From Semisulcospira habei (Eukaryota > Mollusca > Gastropoda > Semisulcospiridae): 64,000 bases of DNA. Positions 21,944-33,556 of this stretch are shown piece after piece. The notes under the pieces are model-generated. The model ran no database searches. It was given only the letters and a program-made list of their open reading frames with translations, and was not told where the DNA came from. The stretch is taken from assembly GCA_036245525.1 (NCBI GenBank), contig BTPG01000008.1, positions 34,488,850 to 34,552,849 of the forward strand, read 5' to 3'. The translations under genes were made by a program, and so were the position numbers. Each line of letters opens with the position of its first letter. Positions within the stretch are counted from its first letter, which is position 1.

Positions 21944-22010
21944 TAATTGCAAGAGACACATATCCTCATGTGAGCCCACAGCTGCAGGGGCTCATGAGGA
22001 TCTATACCTA
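21944..22010. repeat. Foldback repeat, family H2 (imperfect)
   Basis: atcctcatgtgagccc pairs with gggctcatgaggat around cagctgc. It is related to the perfect palindrome at 31269-31332, with the shared core ctcatgag and tatacct. Confidence 0.6.
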
Positions 22011-22298
22011 TTGCTGGCAAGACTGCATCCATGTTCCTTGGACATCTTGGGCTCTTTGGAGATGAATCAACCAAGATTTCAGAAACACAGTCTGCAACTG
22101 ATGGCAGTGAAGGGCTTAACCCATTAGATTAGCTTGGCGCCTGTTGGTGCCAAGCTAATCTGGCACTGCCCTTGAATTATCATGGTCGATCCATCTCCTG
22201 CAACTGGTGCATAGTCATTAGATGACGCCTCCAAAATTTGGGAAATACAGCCGTCAGGCTGAATGAGTTAAATGATGACAATGCATGGCTGTACTCAC

Positions 22299-22428
22299 CT
22301 GTTGTAACTGTCCTTTGCAGTCTGGGGCCTCTAGCTGTGACTCCAGCAGCTCTAGGATGCGTACATACAGTGTGTGGCTGTCTGTCGAGTTCAGCAGGTA
22401 CGTCAAATGACGGCCAGTATCCTGCTTG
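22299..22428 (-). CDS. NPHP3: NPHP3-like exon
   Basis: The donor is CAACAG/gtgagt. The acceptor is taken as tagtttgag/CAAG because it keeps the frame: AG from the previous exon + C = Ser, then KQDTGRHLTYLLNSTDSHTL and YVRILELLESQLEAPDC. The exon is 130 bp and ends in phase 0. The helical segment follows the NTPase core in nephrocystin-3. The acceptor has a weak pyrimidine tract, so the start is the least certain of the exon borders. Confidence 0.8.
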
Positions 22429-23247
22429 CTCAAACTACATTTGGACAGAGATGTACATTGTTAACCTCACATAGATGGACGACAGACAGACGACTACTGG
22501 CCCATTACACAGACTCACATTTGCTATCGCACAAAAGCCAAAAACACAATAAGTGTCTACCGGCAGTAAAGATTGGTTGGTTGTGCATTGCTTAACGTCC
22601 TGACAGCAACAAGACTTTCTCAGGACGTGCCTGCACTGCTTGTGAAAAGAAAACTAAACAGAATATTGAATGTATGTCGCCAGCCGGTCTAATACGCTAA
22701 ATAAAACTAAGACCATTTAGCAACACAAATCCAATATCAAGAGCTACAGGCAGCACAGACAGTAGGGAGAGTTTATAAAAGGAAAATACAGTTGAATGGA
22801 CCAAGGGTAGACAGAAACACATGCCCCAGAATAGAGGGGAAAACCCACCCTGTGGGGCTGACCAGAGTGACCTTGGGAACTAAGAAATATTTAACCCCAC
22901 CCAAGTCCCCAAGGGCAGACCCGGGTGGGGGACGGGCAGTAAAGAGGGTAATATATTGGTATCAGGTAAAGATTGACCATTATAGTCCCAAAGTGGTACT
23001 AAAATTGAACTTTCATGGCTGACCTGTCTCCAGAACTAAAGCATGGTCTTCCCAACGGAAAGAAGCTATTTTGACACCACCTTTCAATTGTCATATCTGT
23101 AGTCAATCAGTCTCCAAAGCAGTACTACAGTCTTCAGATGACAGCTATCAACTTTAGAAATTTCAACCTTAGGGTTCAATGTGTTAACCCTTCACTGTCA
23201 GTAGCGCTTTTTGTCAAACCGATTCCTTCAGGAATCACCTTCACAAC
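22429..23247. other. Intron sequence, no gene
   Basis: No exon is seen. A short palindrome gattccttcaggaatc sits at 23221-23236, just before pearl-like copy B. The block 22560-22960 is moderately GC-rich with no coding support and is possibly an old repeat. Confidence 0.5.
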
Positions 23248-24413
23248 AAGAAAGGCAAAGCCGTTATGGCTCATGTGTATGACCGATCCACACATCTGAC
23301 ATTAAGTAAAGGGATGACTTCTGCACTAACAAAATCCATGTTTTCTCAAAATTTAATCAATTTTCACACATCTGTGAAACCCCCATGACCCTTGACCTTT
23401 GCGATGAGTGGACTAAATTAGGATAGATAGGAAGGTCTTATCATCAGCTACCTTTGTGCCAAATTTGATTCAAAAGTTTGCAAAATGTTGATAATAACTA
23501 CAATTATTGGCATTTATACACATTTGTCAATCTCTTGTGACCCTTGACTTTCTCCAAAGGGTCATCCAAATTAGTATGCATAGATTGGTCTTAACATCAG
23601 GTATCTTTGTAGCAAGTTTGGGTTTGGAGTTGTGAATAGTAATTGAGAAAAAAAAACATTTCTTGTCAAAATATGGCAATTTTTTAAACCTATTTCCGGA
23701 GTTCTTGCGACCCTTGACCTTTCCGAGGGGTCATCCAAATTAGTATGCATAGATAGGTCTTACCATCAGGTATCTCTGTACCAAGTTTGGGTTTGAAGTT
23801 GTCAATAGTACTTGAGAAAAAAACATCTTTTGTCAAAATATGGCAATTTTGAACCTATTTCTTGAGCTCTTGTGACCCGTGACCTTTCCGAGGGATCAAC
23901 ATCAACCAAAGTAGTATGCACAGAAAGGTCTTACTATCAGGTATCTTTGTACCAAGTTTTGGTTTGAAGTTGTGAATATTGTAAAAATATGGCTATTTTG
24001 GACCTATTTCCTCAGCTCTTGTGACCCTTAACCTTTCCGAGGGATCAACCAAATTAGTGTGCATATAAAGGTCTTACCATCAAGTATCTTTGTACCAAGT
24101 TTGGGTTTGAAGTAGTGAATAGTATTTGAGAAAAAATTAATTATGTCCCAAAATAGTTATTTTTGATATATTTCCTGATCCCCATGTGACCTTGGCCTTT
24201 GTGAGAGGTCACTGAAATTGGTATGTTTAGAAAGGTCTTGCCATAAAGTATCCTTGGGCCAAGTGTGAAGACAGTAGCTTGAATAGTCTCAGAGAAAATG
24301 CCAATGTTAAGTTTACCACGGATGACGGCGGACGGACGATGTACGACAGACAAGGGACAACGGACGACTACTGGCCCAGAACATAGACTCACCTTTGCTT
24401 CGCAAGTGAGCCA
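23248..24413. mobile_element. Pearl/HINE-like element, copy B
   Basis: It has the same start (aagaaaggcaaagcc) and end (ttgcttcgcaagtgagccaa) as copy A. Array markers lie at 23573, 23742, 23913 and 24056, giving about 170-bp units with one shortened unit of 143 bp. It sits in the NPHP3 intron between 22428 and 24474. Confidence 0.7.
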
Positions 24414-24473
24414 AAAAAGCACTACCAACAGGCCAAGGGTTAACCAAAGTATGCAATAACAACACCTCCCTAC

Positions 24474-24757
24474 CTTGCAATATGCCTGGCCAGCAACATG
24501 ACGTAGAGAGGGCATGAGGTAGGCAAAGTGCGGCAATGTGTCAAAATTTGTGACTCCGATTCAGCATCCAACCAGGCGTCTAGCATAGCCAGCTCAGCAC
24601 GTAGCAGCTCTCGCACGTTCTTGGTGCCAAGACAACCCAGATTGACCGTGGGCCACGAGCGCCAGGCTTGGGGACATGTGCCTTCAGAAACTGACACAAT
24701 CACGCGTGCGTCCACAGGCAGGGGGTCCAGCAACCATTTCAGATGCACATCTGCTTG
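24474..24757 (-). CDS. NPHP3: NPHP3-like exon (NTPase domain, post-P-loop)
   Basis: The acceptor is gcacctttccag and the donor is ATTGCAAG/gtaggg. It encodes QADVHLKWLLDPLPVDARVI, then VSVSEGTCPQAWRSWPTVNL and a downstream helix ending CPLYVMLLARHIA. The W-L-x-x-P-L-P-x-x-x-R-V-I-V-S-V block is the sensor strand after Walker B in the nephrocystin-3 NTPase. At 284 bp it is the longest exon found. It starts in phase 0 and ends in phase 2. Confidence 0.9.
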
Positions 24758-25261
24758 CTGGAAAGGTGCAGACAATAAAATATTTAGTGCACTTTGCATT
24801 TGTTTCTTCAAAAACATTACCGATGGCATTACTATTAGGAAGGTACACTAAGCTTACCGATTTCAGCCTCAAAACCCGTTGTGTGTTGCTACACAACCAG
24901 GGAGGTAACTCTAGCAAGCAGTTACCAAGAACCCCGACTCCTCACGTGAGCTGTGTAGTCACGCCAGTCTTATGCTTAGCTGCCTTGTGAAAAGGATTAC
25001 TGGTTTCAGTCTCCTCAAGATTCTTCGAGTGGATTACCTTTCTACCCCTTTGCTAGAATATGGCGAGGTAAGGCCTGGGGTAATGCCATTGAGCCAGCGA
25101 GATTGAGGCTGGCCCTGGCATTTTCTGTGGAATTACAGTTGAATTTTGCCATTGTATTTCAACATGGGAGCTCTGATGGAGCGGTAGTGAGCTCAGTTCA
25201 CGTGGCCTCAGGTGCCACGCATGTTGGTTTTCATGCATATGTTCTATGTTGCATTGCACAG

Positions 25262-27600
25262 GTAAAGACCTGCACCAATGGCGTGGAGTTTCAGTGGCCA
25301 AGCGACACCCTCACATACTGCCTTCCCTATTCGGGTTGTGCTTCTGTTCAGACGTGTGAGATGTGCACTCCCTGGAAGGAGGAGCTCTGGTCCCAACTGT
25401 GGGGGTTTTACCGGCACGAGTGGCCATTGAGATCTAAGGTACCACCTCCCCCCCCCCCACCCCCACCCCCCGGCTCCTCCCGCTGTGCCAGAGGTCCACA
25501 GGCGCATCGCCTCGAACATAGTCAGGATGTCTGCACGTCGGGCCGTATTGACGCCATTGGGCCCCCGGACCTTGCCCACCCGCTCCACGGATCGGCAGCG
25601 GCTGAAGTCGCCCCGCTACGCGATTTAAACATCCTCTGGTCCGGACGTGCCCACAGAGCACGACAGGTCCCCCGGGACCTTGCCCACCCTCTCCAAGGAG
25701 CGTGGTCGGCAGCGGCTGAAGTCACCCCGCTACTCGGTGAAACCATACTGTGACCCCCATAGGTCCTTCGAGACCTTGCCCACCTGCTCCACATGGTGGA
25801 AAGATCCTCTGGCCCCGACGTGTCTACCCGGACCTCGCCCGCCCGCTCCGCAAGGGTGGAGACCTCACCACTCAGCGAGAAGCAGGAGCGGCTCAGTGGG
25901 GACCCCCCCCCCCCACCCACAGCATCAGAGCTTCGGGGCCAGACGCTAAGATGTGGGGAAAGTCGCAGGCATGGACCACACACGTCCTCAGTCACTCCCT
26001 GCTCATTGAGCAACTCTCCAGGGCCGCGGACGGATCAGCGATGCCACGTGCAATCGACCCCACCGCATTGACGCCAGGCCCTGAATGTGACGATGAGGGA
26101 GCGGACTAGGCCCCCCACCTCTCATCGGGATTCCTGCCATAGGCCGCAGCATCGGGAGGTCAGACGGAGCAGCCCTCCTCCCGATAGTCGCCGGCCTACA
26201 CACCCTACCGGCCTACCAGGGAAGTCTCATCCCCATCACCCCACTGCGCTCGGCACCGACACCAGGTGAGTCCTCACTATTCTTCTTCAGATGCCGATGG
26301 AGGTCGGGACCGTCGGTGGTCCCGGTTCCGGGTCAGCTCCCCCTTATGCCGGTGGAATTCCCTTGACCCCGTCTAGATCTAGACCCACTGGCCCTCTCTC
26401 GTGTCGTGCGCAAGCGGACCCCGCGCGACAGTTTTCCCCCCTCAGACGTTAGTTTCCCCTCCCCGGCACTCGGCTGCAGTGGACGCGGACGAAGCTCTCA
26501 GCCTACACCCAGAGGATTCTGCCTTGGCCCTGTTTCAAAAGGATCATCGTTCCTCGTCCCTGAGCCCCCCCGCGGGCTCTCCTCGCAGCCGATCTTCCTC
26601 GTCCACCGTCAATGCACCGAGTACGGAGACACATCGGTCGTTGGAAGAGGCCACATGGCTGATTGTGTAGTTACTTCCACCGGAGGCTTGCCCGCCCGCT
26701 CCACCGCTCAAGAGGAAGACCTTGGCTTCCGTGGATGCCACGCTACAGCTTCAGAGACTGAAGTCCCTTCCTCAGCCACCTGGCTTCCGGGATCTCGCGG
26801 ACGCCTTCTCCGCACATCTGCCACAGGGCAACGTAAAGTATGCCGTGTTCTTCTTAGATTCCAAGTGGCCGGCGGGAGTCGACTTCAGGTTGCGGTGGAG
26901 CTGGTATGCTGGATACTCCCAGTCCTTGTCTTGCCCCCTACCGTCGCTCGATGTTGCAGCAGAAGTGCAGGTAGGGGGCTGCAGGGCCATGCAGCGCCGG
27001 ATGCCACAAGGCCTGGCGAAGACAGCTAGCCTAATCCGCAACGCTCTGGGCTGCGCGGGATTCCTGGACCTCGCAACACAGGCAGTGTTCAGAGCTCTGG
27101 ATTGCTGGGACCCAGATTCTTCAGCGCCGCTACGCGAGATACTTTCCTTAGCGGTGGTGGCTAACCGGGCAGCATATCACCCCTCTAGCAACGCCATGGC
27201 CGCAGCAACCAACTGCGATTGATCCAGCGGGATGTCGTCCTTGGGACTTGCACGGGATTGCCCTCGACAGTGAAGTCACGGCTCCGCCAGGCTCCCCTCG
27301 GGGGATCCCTGCTGTTTGGCCCCTCCTGGCAGGTGGTCAAGGAGTCGAACAAGGACATCTGGCCCAGCCCACTAGACCAACCTTCACTTGCTTTCAGACT
27401 GCCCGCAAGGCCGTGGGTCGCACCCTGTGGATTGCCAGACCCGTTCCACGCCCGTCCACCAGAGGCACCCTTGGCCCTGCTCATCCCTCCAGTCCCAACT
27501 GACTCTCCTCCAAGCTTGCCCCCACCGCCGCCTGCTGAGTCTCCAGTCAGTGGGAAGCTATCACTGCATAGCAACACGTGGCGGTTGCTGCTGCCGGACG
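25262..27600 (+). pseudogene. Gag (E5) with decayed Cys-rich domain
   Basis: VKTCTNGVEFQWPSDTLTYC and LPYSGCASVQTCEMC align with the other Gag N-termini, but two Cys are lost (one to Gly, one to Tyr). It is followed by WSQLWGFYRHEWP. Degenerate repeats of about 100 bp at 25567-25900 encode variants of RQRLKSPRY. The core reads LKSLPQPPGFRDLADAFSAH and WYAGYSQSLSCPLPSLD, and NCD is followed by a one-base deletion near 27222. C-runs at 25450 and 25907 also break the frame. Confidence 0.75.
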
Positions 27601-28425
27601 ACCCTTAGATCCTCACTACCATCTTGGAGGGTCTTCAGATCTCCTTCGGTCTCCGCCTCCTCTTCGGCACTCCCCACTCTGGACGTGGGTCCCTCACGAT
27701 CAGGTCCAAGGCACAGGCGCCACAAGGAGAGGTAGACTCATTGATACAGGAGTCTGCCATGGAGGTGGTCGCACGTCACAACTTGCCGGCCTTCTACAGT
27801 CGCCTCTCTGTCGTACCAGAGCCGGACGGCAGGTGGTGTCCCATCATAGATTTCTTGGCGCTGAACAAGTACATTGCTGCCCCGGCGTTCCCGATAGAAA
27901 CAACCAGAACCTTGAGAGCAGCGGTCCAACCCATGGATTTCGCCGTCAGTCTCGACTTGTCTCACGCATACCTACATGTGTCCATGCACCCCTCAGCTCA
28001 CTGTCACCTCCGCTTCGTCGTCCGTGGGGTGGTATACCAGTTCCGGCCCTTTTCTTCGGCCCCAACCTCAGGCCCTGGGTCTTCACCAGAATTATGGCGT
28101 GATGGTTGCACGGGCCCGGCAGTCATCTTCGAGTCCGACCTCTAACTACCTCGACGACTGGCTCCGCAGGAACCCGTACGAGGCCTCATACGACCGACAG
28201 GGTCGCGTCGCTCTCCCTACTACAGCAACTTGGCCTCCTGGTCAACATGGGGAAACCTCCCGCAGGTTTACCCATCTTGGCATGGAACCTCTGACCGACC
28301 TCAACTCGGTGAGACTACCCGAGGTCTGGGTCAAGAAGTTAGCGGCAGTAGCCCTACAAGTGTCCCGCGCTGCAGAGGTTCCGGCACGTGTGTGGCTTCA
28401 GCTCCTGGGGCTCATGAGCGCATGA
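27590..28425 (+). pseudogene. RT remnant (E5)
   Basis: The frame carries DDP-stop-IL where relatives have DDPWIL (TAG at 27607-27609). It then has FYSRLSVVPEPDGRWCPIID, AVSLDLSHAYLHVSMHP and, after a frameshift, SNYLDDWLRRN. It ends at WLQLLGLMSA and jumps directly to SWIKSWTTNLLSL, so RNase H is gone. Confidence 0.8.
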
Positions 28426-28426
28426 G

Positions 28427-29605
28427 TTGGATCAAGAGCTGGACCACCAATCTCCTGAGCCTCATCACGGATCCTCCCCTGAGACTTTCCACGCTGCGCA
28501 CAATGCTGTAGCAGCCACGGCAGGATCTCTTTCACCCTTGCCCAGAGAGACCCCTATTACACGCCTGGAGGCTGTGCGGCAGGCCCTCGCCGCTAGACGC
28601 TTCTCAGGTGCCGCAGTGGAGGCTATTGCTGCAGCATGCAGACCTCCGCCCCGGAAGTCTACGAGGGAAAGTGGAGGTTCTGGCAGTCCTGGTGCGGCGC
28701 CAAGCGCCTCTCCCCCATGGATCTGACTATGCCCCAGCTCGCTGAGTTCTTCTTGTGGCGCTCCGCAGAGCAGAACTTGGCGCCTATCACATCACACCTG
28801 TCGATGGTGGCAGACACGTACCGGCACTTGGGCCGGCCAGGCCCGGCAGCTGGCAAGGCCCTCGCAGACCAGATGGCACATTCATGCTCCAGCGGCCTGT
28901 GGCCCGCTCGCTGATACCACGCTGGGACCTACCGTGGGTGCTAACATGGCTGAACTCAGACCGTTCGAACCATTGCCCTTGGCGCGGTTCATCGACTTGA
29001 CCAGGAAGACATGCTTCCTGCTGGCCCTCGCACAGCGTCAAGAGTGGGCGAGCTACACGCACTCTCCGTGCATCCCTCCTGTCTGCAGCTCAGGGCCGAT
29101 GGCTCGGTTCAACTTCTCACCAGCCCGCCTTTTGGCCAGAATAGACCCCCCTCGGCCACGCCTCAGGTGATAACACTTCGGCCACTGCAGTCCCGGAAAT
29201 CCCAACAGCAGGACCCGGGCAGGGCGTTGAAGATTTACCTCCACTGGTGAAAGCCCCCCAGGAGGGGGACGTACCCGCCTCATCCTGCCCTTGGCGCTGG
29301 GCAGAAATGACATATCAGCCCAGACTATCACGGGGGCATATGATCCACGTACGAAGACCTCTCCCCGGAGGGCACGAAGAGGCTGCGGATCAGGGCACTT
29401 GAGGTCAGAGCCATTACCACGAGCGTCGCCGTCGACCACAACTGCACTGTGAGGGACATTGTGGTGGCTGTGGGCTGGCGGGCAGAATCAACCTTCGCCC
29501 AGTTCTACCTTAGAGACCTCTCAGGCCAACGGGGGAACCTGGCCCTTGTGGGGGGGCGTCGCCGCGGCACAACACTCCCTCCTGGCGCCAAAAGCGCCGT
29601 AGGCA
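28427..29605 (+). pseudogene. Tyrosine recombinase (E5), frameshifted, catalytic His lost
   Basis: Successive frames give RLEAVRQALAARRFSGAAVE, LTRKTCFLLAL and TASRVGELHALS (first Arg kept). Near 29400 comes IRALEVRAITTS, where the H of H-x-x-R is Leu. Then DIVVAVGWRAESTFAQFYLR keeps Trp and Tyr. Several frameshifts and a missing TIRGY block make it inactive. Confidence 0.8.
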
Positions 29606-29637
29606 ACGCTTAGCTGAAACCGTCGGGAGTGTGCACC

Positions 29638-29670
<33 letters not shown>

Positions 29671-30080
29671 TTGATAAAAGTGCTAACGCAGTGGTAGGAC
29701 AGAGTGGGCGGCACCCTCTTCACAATTCTTCCTAATAGTAATGCCATCGGTAATGTTTTTGAAGAAACAAATGTATTTTTCTCTTAAATGTATTTTTTTG
29801 AAAAATACTTACGGATGGCATTACTCAAACATCCCTCACGCCTACCCCGCTTGCCGCCAGTATGCTAAGATAAGACTGGCGTGACTACACAGCTCACGTG
29901 AGAAGGAAGGGAGGCTACTCAGGGTTCTTGGTAACTGCTTGCTAGAGTTACCTCCCAGGTTGTGTAGCAACACACAACGTGTTTTGAGGCTAAAATCGGT
30001 AAGCTAAGTGTACCTTTCTAATAGTAATGCCATCAGTAAGTATTTTTCGAAAAAATACATTTTAGAGAAAAATACATTTT

Positions 30081-30555
30081 TCACAAAATGCCAGGGAGGT
30101 TCAAATTTTACTGTTACATGGAAAGATAGATGAGCAAAGTAATTTTCATGAAAACGTGTGATAGAGACATTTGATAAGCCGTTGTTGTATATATGCCTTT
30201 TGTCTTGCCATACATTGTTGTAAGCATAGTTGACAGTAGAACTGTCACAAAATAACTAGTAAGATTTGCAGCTATATCTCTAACAAATGCACCAGCAAAC
30301 ATACAACCTTGCAGTCAAACAAGAGAAAACAGAAGAACAAAGAAGAGAGTGAAAGAGATTGTGAGAGAGAAGAAAGGAGGTGGTGGAGTAACCAGAATGA
30401 AAGTGATGGGAAAGATAAAAACATCAAATTTTGAGCTAATGAGTGTGCTGGTCTTTGATTCTGGAAAATATGACTGGAAGCCATTAGATCCAGAATCACA
30501 GACCAGCACAACACATTCAATTTACTACCAGGTTCAGTCAAGGCTGCTGACTTAC
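30081..30555. repeat. Intron sequence with hairpin family H4
   Basis: gtgctggtctttgattctgg (30445-30464) pairs with ccagaatcacagaccagcac (30490-30509). It is the same family as 3621-3683. A GA-rich patch lies at 30325-30380. Confidence 0.65.
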
Positions 30556-30699
30556 AAGGAATCTGTCGACAGAGTCCAGCACAAGAATGACACCCCCAGG
30601 CGATTTAGCGGAGACCTTTTCCAGCCAGCGTGGGAATTCCTCTACCAGCCTCACTGGGTCACAGGTCAAAGCAGGAGGTGTGCTGACATGCTGCATCAA
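30556..30699 (-). CDS. NPHP3: NPHP3-like exon (Walker B region)
   Basis: The acceptor is gatttgtgtggcag and the donor is GATTCCTT/gtaagt. It is 48 codons, in phase 0 at both ends. It encodes LMQHVSTPPALTCDPVRLVE and EFPRWLEKVSAKSPGGVILV, then LDSVDRFL. The hydrophobic strand ending L-D-S-V-D is the Walker B element of the NACHT/STAND NTPase. E-F-P-R-W-L-E-K is a nephrocystin-3 signature. Confidence 0.92.
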
Positions 30700-31059
30700 C
30701 TGCCACACAAATCACAAGTGGAAACTTTTTATCATGTTGAGGAAGTGGTAATCTGTGTGCAGGTCTGTGATTTTGAATGATACAGCTCCAGGTTGTCAGT
30801 CAAAAACCACAAACCAGCAGTGGAACATGCCAGTACTTTTATTTCAAACTGTGTATGAACAATGAGTGACTGTAATTAAACAATCGTGAACAGCAATTTT
30901 CAGTATGTGTGACAAAGTATTATCATTATATATTATACTTGATGTATTATTATCATTATATATTATACTTGATGTATTATTATCATTATTATTATTATTG
31001 ATATTATTATTATTACCATCATTAATGTTATTATCAGTATTAACATTATTATTACTAAC
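30700..31059. repeat. Short intron with hairpin and ATT-rich repeats
   Basis: A degenerate H4 hairpin lies at 30748-30822. A 30-bp unit (tatcattatatattatacttgatgtatta) is duplicated at about 30928-30985 and followed by (ATT)n/(TTA)n to 31055. Confidence 0.65.
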
Positions 31060-31174
31060 CTGAGCAGTGAGTCTGCGGATCATAATGATAGGATCAGCAC
31101 TGATGGAGGCCTGAGAGTCGACAAAATGATACAAAACTAGCGTACTGGAACTCTTCTCTTGCTGTAGTTGGATC
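31060..31174 (-). CDS. NPHP3: NPHP3-like exon (NTPase domain)
   Basis: The acceptor is attgtgcag and the donor is ACTGCTCAG/gttagt. TG from the previous exon + G gives Trp; then IQLQQEKSSSTLVLYHFVDS and QASISADPIIMIRRLTAQ. The strand V-L-Y-H-F-V is characteristic of nephrocystin-3 and follows the P-loop helix. It ends in phase 0. Confidence 0.92.
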
Positions 31175-31268
31175 CTGCACAATCACAACACTCAAATTAC
31201 CAACATGGATTGCCATTCAGACACTCAGCATCCTTCACTCTGGACAAAAACTGAACACCACCCAACTG

Positions 31269-31332
31269 CAAGAGGTATAGATACTCATGAGCCTCCGCAG
31301 TTGCGGGGACTCATGAGTATCTATACCTCTTG
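31269..31332. repeat. Perfect palindrome, family H2
   Basis: The 64 bp have 23-bp arms that match exactly (caagaggtatagatactcat + gag). The 18-bp centre is itself partly self-complementary (ccgca/tgcgg). It lies in the intron between the P-loop exon and the next exon. Confidence 0.85.
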
Positions 31333-31676
31333 TTGAAGCTACTCTGTCTCCATGTTCCTGCTCGCTGGCATTAAAATTAACAAAAAATTCTGAACAAAAT
31401 CTGCCTGGGGTTAGAGAGTAGGTGGATCAAACATAATAGTTCAAGGGCAGTGTCTCATTAGCTTGTTGTAGCGAATCCTGCACAACCACAACACTCTTGT
31501 AATCAGCATATAACTTCTGTCAACCTATTCAGCTCTGATACACTACAGCTGCAGAGGGATATTTCAACGGTAGTGCCTGAATAGCTTGGCACCTAAATAA
31601 CTTCTTGTAGAGATTGTCCCGTCTTCTGTGACCAGAATTAAACCAGAAGAGAAATGTTACTGCATAATGAACTGAC

Positions 31677-31780
31677 CATCGAGAGAGAAGCAGAGAACGT
31701 CCAGATCCTGGTGAGCCACTGACCAGCAAGGGAGGCACAGGGCCAGCTGCGGCCACATGGGCTGTCAGACGCTCATATAG
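31677..31780 (-). CDS. NPHP3: NPHP3-like exon (Walker A / P-loop)
   Basis: The acceptor is tacttggtacag and the donor is TCTCGATG/gtcagt. It encodes [20 protein letters not shown], then [15 protein letters not shown]. The loop GSPGSGRS is a Walker A motif in which the usual Lys before Ser is Arg. It begins in phase 0 and ends with TG of a Trp codon completed by the next exon. It is the first exon after the 24-kb intron that holds the nested stack. Confidence 0.9.
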
Positions 31781-31823
31781 CTGTACCAAGTAAAATAATG
31801 TTATGTGACAACATTAAGTTAAC

Positions 31824-32994
31824 AAGAAAGGCAAAGTCATTATGGCTCATGTGTATGACCGATTTACATATGTGTGACCTTTGTGACAAGGGCTGGCAGC
31901 AGCAGCAAAATCCATGTTTTCTGAAAATGTAAGCATTTCTCACACATCCGTAAACCCCCATGACCCTTGACCTTCGTGATGAGTCGACTTATCGTGATGA
32001 GTCGACTAAATTAGTATGCATAGGAAGGTCTTATCATCAGCTATCTTTGTACCAAATTTGGCTGAATATTTTGCAAAAATGTTGGTAATACCTAAAATTT
32101 TATTTTAAAAAATCGGCATTTTACACACATTTGCCAGCCTCTTGTGACCCTTGACCTTTCCAAGGGGTCATCCAAATTAGTATGCATAGATAGGTCTTAC
32201 CATCAAGTATCTCTGTACAAAATTTGGGTTTTAAGTTGTCAATAGTATTTGAGAAAAAACATCTTTTGTCAAAATATGGCTATTTTTCACCTATTTCCTG
32301 AGCTCTTGTGACCCTTGACCTTTCTGAGGGATCAACCAATTTAGTGTGCATAGAAAGGTCTTTCCATCAGGTATCTCTGTAGCAAGTTTGGGTTTAAAGT
32401 TGTAAATAGTATTTGAGAAAAAACATCTTTTGTCAAAATATGGCTACTTCGGACCTATTTCCTGAGCCCTTCGTGACCCTTGACCTTTCCAAGGGGTAAT
32501 CCAAATTAGTATGCATAGATAGGTCTTACCATCAGATATATCAGTACCAAATGTGGGTTTGAAGTTGTGAATAGTATTTGAGAAAAAACATCTTTTGTCA
32601 AAATATGGCTATTTTTCACCTACTTCCTGAGCTCGTGACCCTTGACTTTTCCAAGGGATCAACCATATTAGTATGCATAGAAAGGTCTTACCATCAGGTA
32701 TCTTTGTACCAAGTTTGGGTTTGAAGCTGTGAATAGCATTTGAGAAAAAATAAATAATGTCAAAATATAGCTATTTTTGACATATTTCCTGATCCCCTGT
32801 GACCTTGACCTTTGTGAGAGGTCACTCAATCTGGTATGTTTAGAAAGGTCTTGCCACAAAGTATCCTTGGGCCAAGTTGAGGAATCTGGCTTGAATAGTC
32901 TTCAAGAAAATGCCAACGTTAAAGTTTACGACGGACGGACGGACGGACGACAACTGGCCCAAAACATACCCATTTTTGCTTTGCACGTGAGCCC
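31824..32994. mobile_element. Pearl/HINE-like element, copy C
   Basis: It has the same termini as copies A and B (aagaaaggcaaag; ttgctttgcacgtgagccc). Five array markers lie at 32013, 32179, 32343, 32508 and 32670 (162-166 bp apart). A (GGAC)n stretch lies near the end. DIRS E6 begins within two bases of its right end. Confidence 0.7.
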
Positions 32995-33556
32995 AAAATG
33001 TATTTTTCTTTAAAAATTTTTTTTCTAAAAATACTTACCGATAGTATTACTGATAGGAAGATATACTTAGCCTGTCAATTTCAGCCTCCAAAATTGTTTT
33101 GTGTTGCTACACAACCAGGGACGTAACTCTAGTAAGCAGTTACCTAATCCCTTGAATGGCCTCCCTATCCTCCAAGTAGCCTCCCTTCCTAATCTCGTGA
33201 GAGTCCGTTATTGCCAGTTCTACCTTAGCTGACTTGTGGCAAGCGGGGAAGGTAGGAGGAAAGTTTGAGTAATACCATTGGTAAGTATTTTTCGAAAAAA
33301 TTTATTTTAAAGAAAAATACATTTATTTCTTCAAAAACGTTACTGATGGTATTACTGATAGGAAGAATTGTGAAGAGGAGGAGGGTGCCGCCCAAAATTC
33401 AACCCCCATGTAACTGCTTAGCTAGGTCCCCTGCCGGTGCACACTCCCGACAATTTCAGCTAAGTGTGACACTATGGTGCCTCCAGCGCCGGGAGGGAGT
33501 GTTGCGCCTCAGCAATGTCCCCCACCAGAGCCAGGTTGTGTCGCTGGCCGGAGAGG

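Larger units (their letters stand above)
24799..30080 (+). mobile_element. DIRS retrotransposon E5, plus strand
   Basis: Inverted ends lie at 24822-24990 and 29880-30055. The internal complementary region 29713-29826 lies after the recombinase. TTT is shared at both edges, with no longer duplication. It lies antisense to NPHP3. The mini-exon motif ATGGCGAG/gtaagg is at 25060. The RNase H and most of the methyltransferase-like segment are deleted. A 28-bp G-run lies at 29641-29668. Confidence 0.92.

Noticed and set aside
25103..25260. N-terminal extension of E5 Gag before VKTC
   Set aside because: It sits between the mini-exon donor at 25060 and the Cys domain and is not conserved with other elements. 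It is probably intron, although the simple acceptor tgcacag would not restore frame in this decayed copy.
30349..30780. 143-codon plus-strand open frame
   Set aside because: It is the antisense of the Walker B exon plus flanking hairpin repeats. The minus strand gives the nephrocystin-3 match.
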